From contig CANGHK010000011.1 of assembly GCA_947453625.1 (NCBI GenBank), positions 1 through 64,000 on the forward strand: DNA of 64,000 bases. The letters run 5' to 3'. The stretch comes from Burkholderiales bacterium (GTDB lineage: Bacteria; Pseudomonadota; Gammaproteobacteria; Burkholderiales; Burkholderiaceae_C). Below the pieces are notes generated by a model. That model searched no databases. It saw only the letters and a list, made by a program, of their open reading frames with translations, and had not been told where the DNA came from. Positions 63,842-64,000 of this stretch are shown here, in pieces. Both the position numbers and the translations under genes were made by a program. How positions within the stretch are numbered: position 1 is the first letter of the stretch; each line of letters opens with the position of its first letter.

Positions 63842-63876
63842 AAAAAAAACCGCAACCTTTACAGGTGCGGTTTTTT
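63842..63876. terminator. Bidirectional intrinsic terminator
   Basis: CCGC-A-ACCT (63850-63858) pairs with AGGT-GCGG (63863-63870) around TTAC. A run of eight A (63842-63849) lies on one side and six T (63871-63876) on the other, so it can stop both the small-protein gene (+) and the cold-shock gene (-). Confidence 0.85.
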
Positions 63877-63936
63877 CGCGTCACCGGACACTTTTGGCCT
63901 CCGGTGCTATTCAGGGCGCTGGCAGCGCCCCAGAAT

Positions 63937-64000
63937 TTACAGCGGGCGGATGTTCGCCGCTTGCAAGCCCTTGGGGCCTTGCTTCACTTCAAATTCGACG
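63937..64000 (-). CDS. Cold-shock protein (CspA family), C-terminal end
   Basis: Only the last 20 codons and stop are inside the window: VEFEVKQGPKGLQAANIRPL, the typical end of bacterial CspA proteins. The start lies beyond the right edge. Single-strand nucleic acid-binding chaperone by family. Confidence 0.85.
   Translation of the reverse strand, partial: VEFEVKQGPKGLQAANIRPL

Noticed and set aside
1-64000. tRNA, rRNA, CRISPR, IS or prophage elements
   Set aside because: No cloverleaf, rRNA core, spaced direct-repeat array, transposase or phage-type gene was recognised anywhere in the window.

Overview
The window is GC-rich (by eye close to 70 percent G+C) and reads as a betaproteobacterial, Burkholderiales-type chromosome, most like the Leptothrix/Rubrivivax/Sphaerotilus group. 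This rests on flhDC as flagellar master regulator, the fli gene order, OGT-like TPR proteins next to flagellin, and the overall protein style. The genus is inference. No rRNA, tRNA, CRISPR array, IS element or phage gene was seen.

Layout. (1) 3-1085 (+): C-terminal end of a secreted FrpC/RTX-like protein with Ser/Thr-rich octapeptide repeats. Converging on it is a tightly packed ten-gene minus-strand run (14437 down to 1223): an OGT-like GT41 glycosyltransferase, a complete type I secretion system (ABC exporter, HlyD adaptor, TolC-like protein), genes for a 3-acetamido-3,6-dideoxyhexose nucleotide sugar (ketoisomerase fusion, acetyltransferase, aminotransferase), two GT2 glycosyltransferases and another acyltransferase. 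This looks like a dedicated system that glycosylates and exports the neighbouring repeat protein. (2) 14611-19909 (-): flhD-flhC, an intrinsic terminator, a membrane-anchored methyltransferase, then motA-motB-cheY-cheZ. (3) 20150-22691 (-): a second GT41 protein and a methyltransferase, next to two flagellin genes, probably a flagellin modification pair. (4) 23115-40850: two short flagellins, fliD, fliS, fliT, a pseudopilin-like gene, fliE (-), then fliF-G-H-I-J-K-L-M-N-O-P-Q-R (+). (5) 40878-42721 (-): a NarL-type regulator and a sensorless receiver-histidine kinase. (6) 42943-50135 (+): chemotaxis genes: a CheZ-like small protein, cheY, cheA, an MCP, cheW and an MCP with a CheR-docking tail.

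(7) 50366-61594: metabolism and transport. An orphan FtsX-type permease, a DODA-type dioxygenase, a BMP-family binding protein behind a leader hairpin, and dppA-dppBCDF interrupted by a complete RHH-antitoxin/ParE-toxin pair. (8) 61642-64000: a short-chain dehydrogenase remnant, an S4 RNA-binding protein, a DUF938 methyltransferase, a 2Fe-2S ferredoxin, a candidate small RNA with terminator, a small basic protein, a bidirectional terminator and the 3' end of a cold-shock gene.

Regulation visible in sequence: sigma-28 (FliA) promoters with 8-11-8 spacing precede fliC1, fliD and cheY-cheA, with weaker candidates before the CheZ-like gene and the methyltransferase-motAB run. fliC1 has an inferred leader of about 220 nt with a three-tier hairpin. 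Not in the window: flhA/flhB, flg genes, fliA, cheR/cheB/cheD, and the rmlA/rmlB genes needed to supply the dTDP-sugar precursor.
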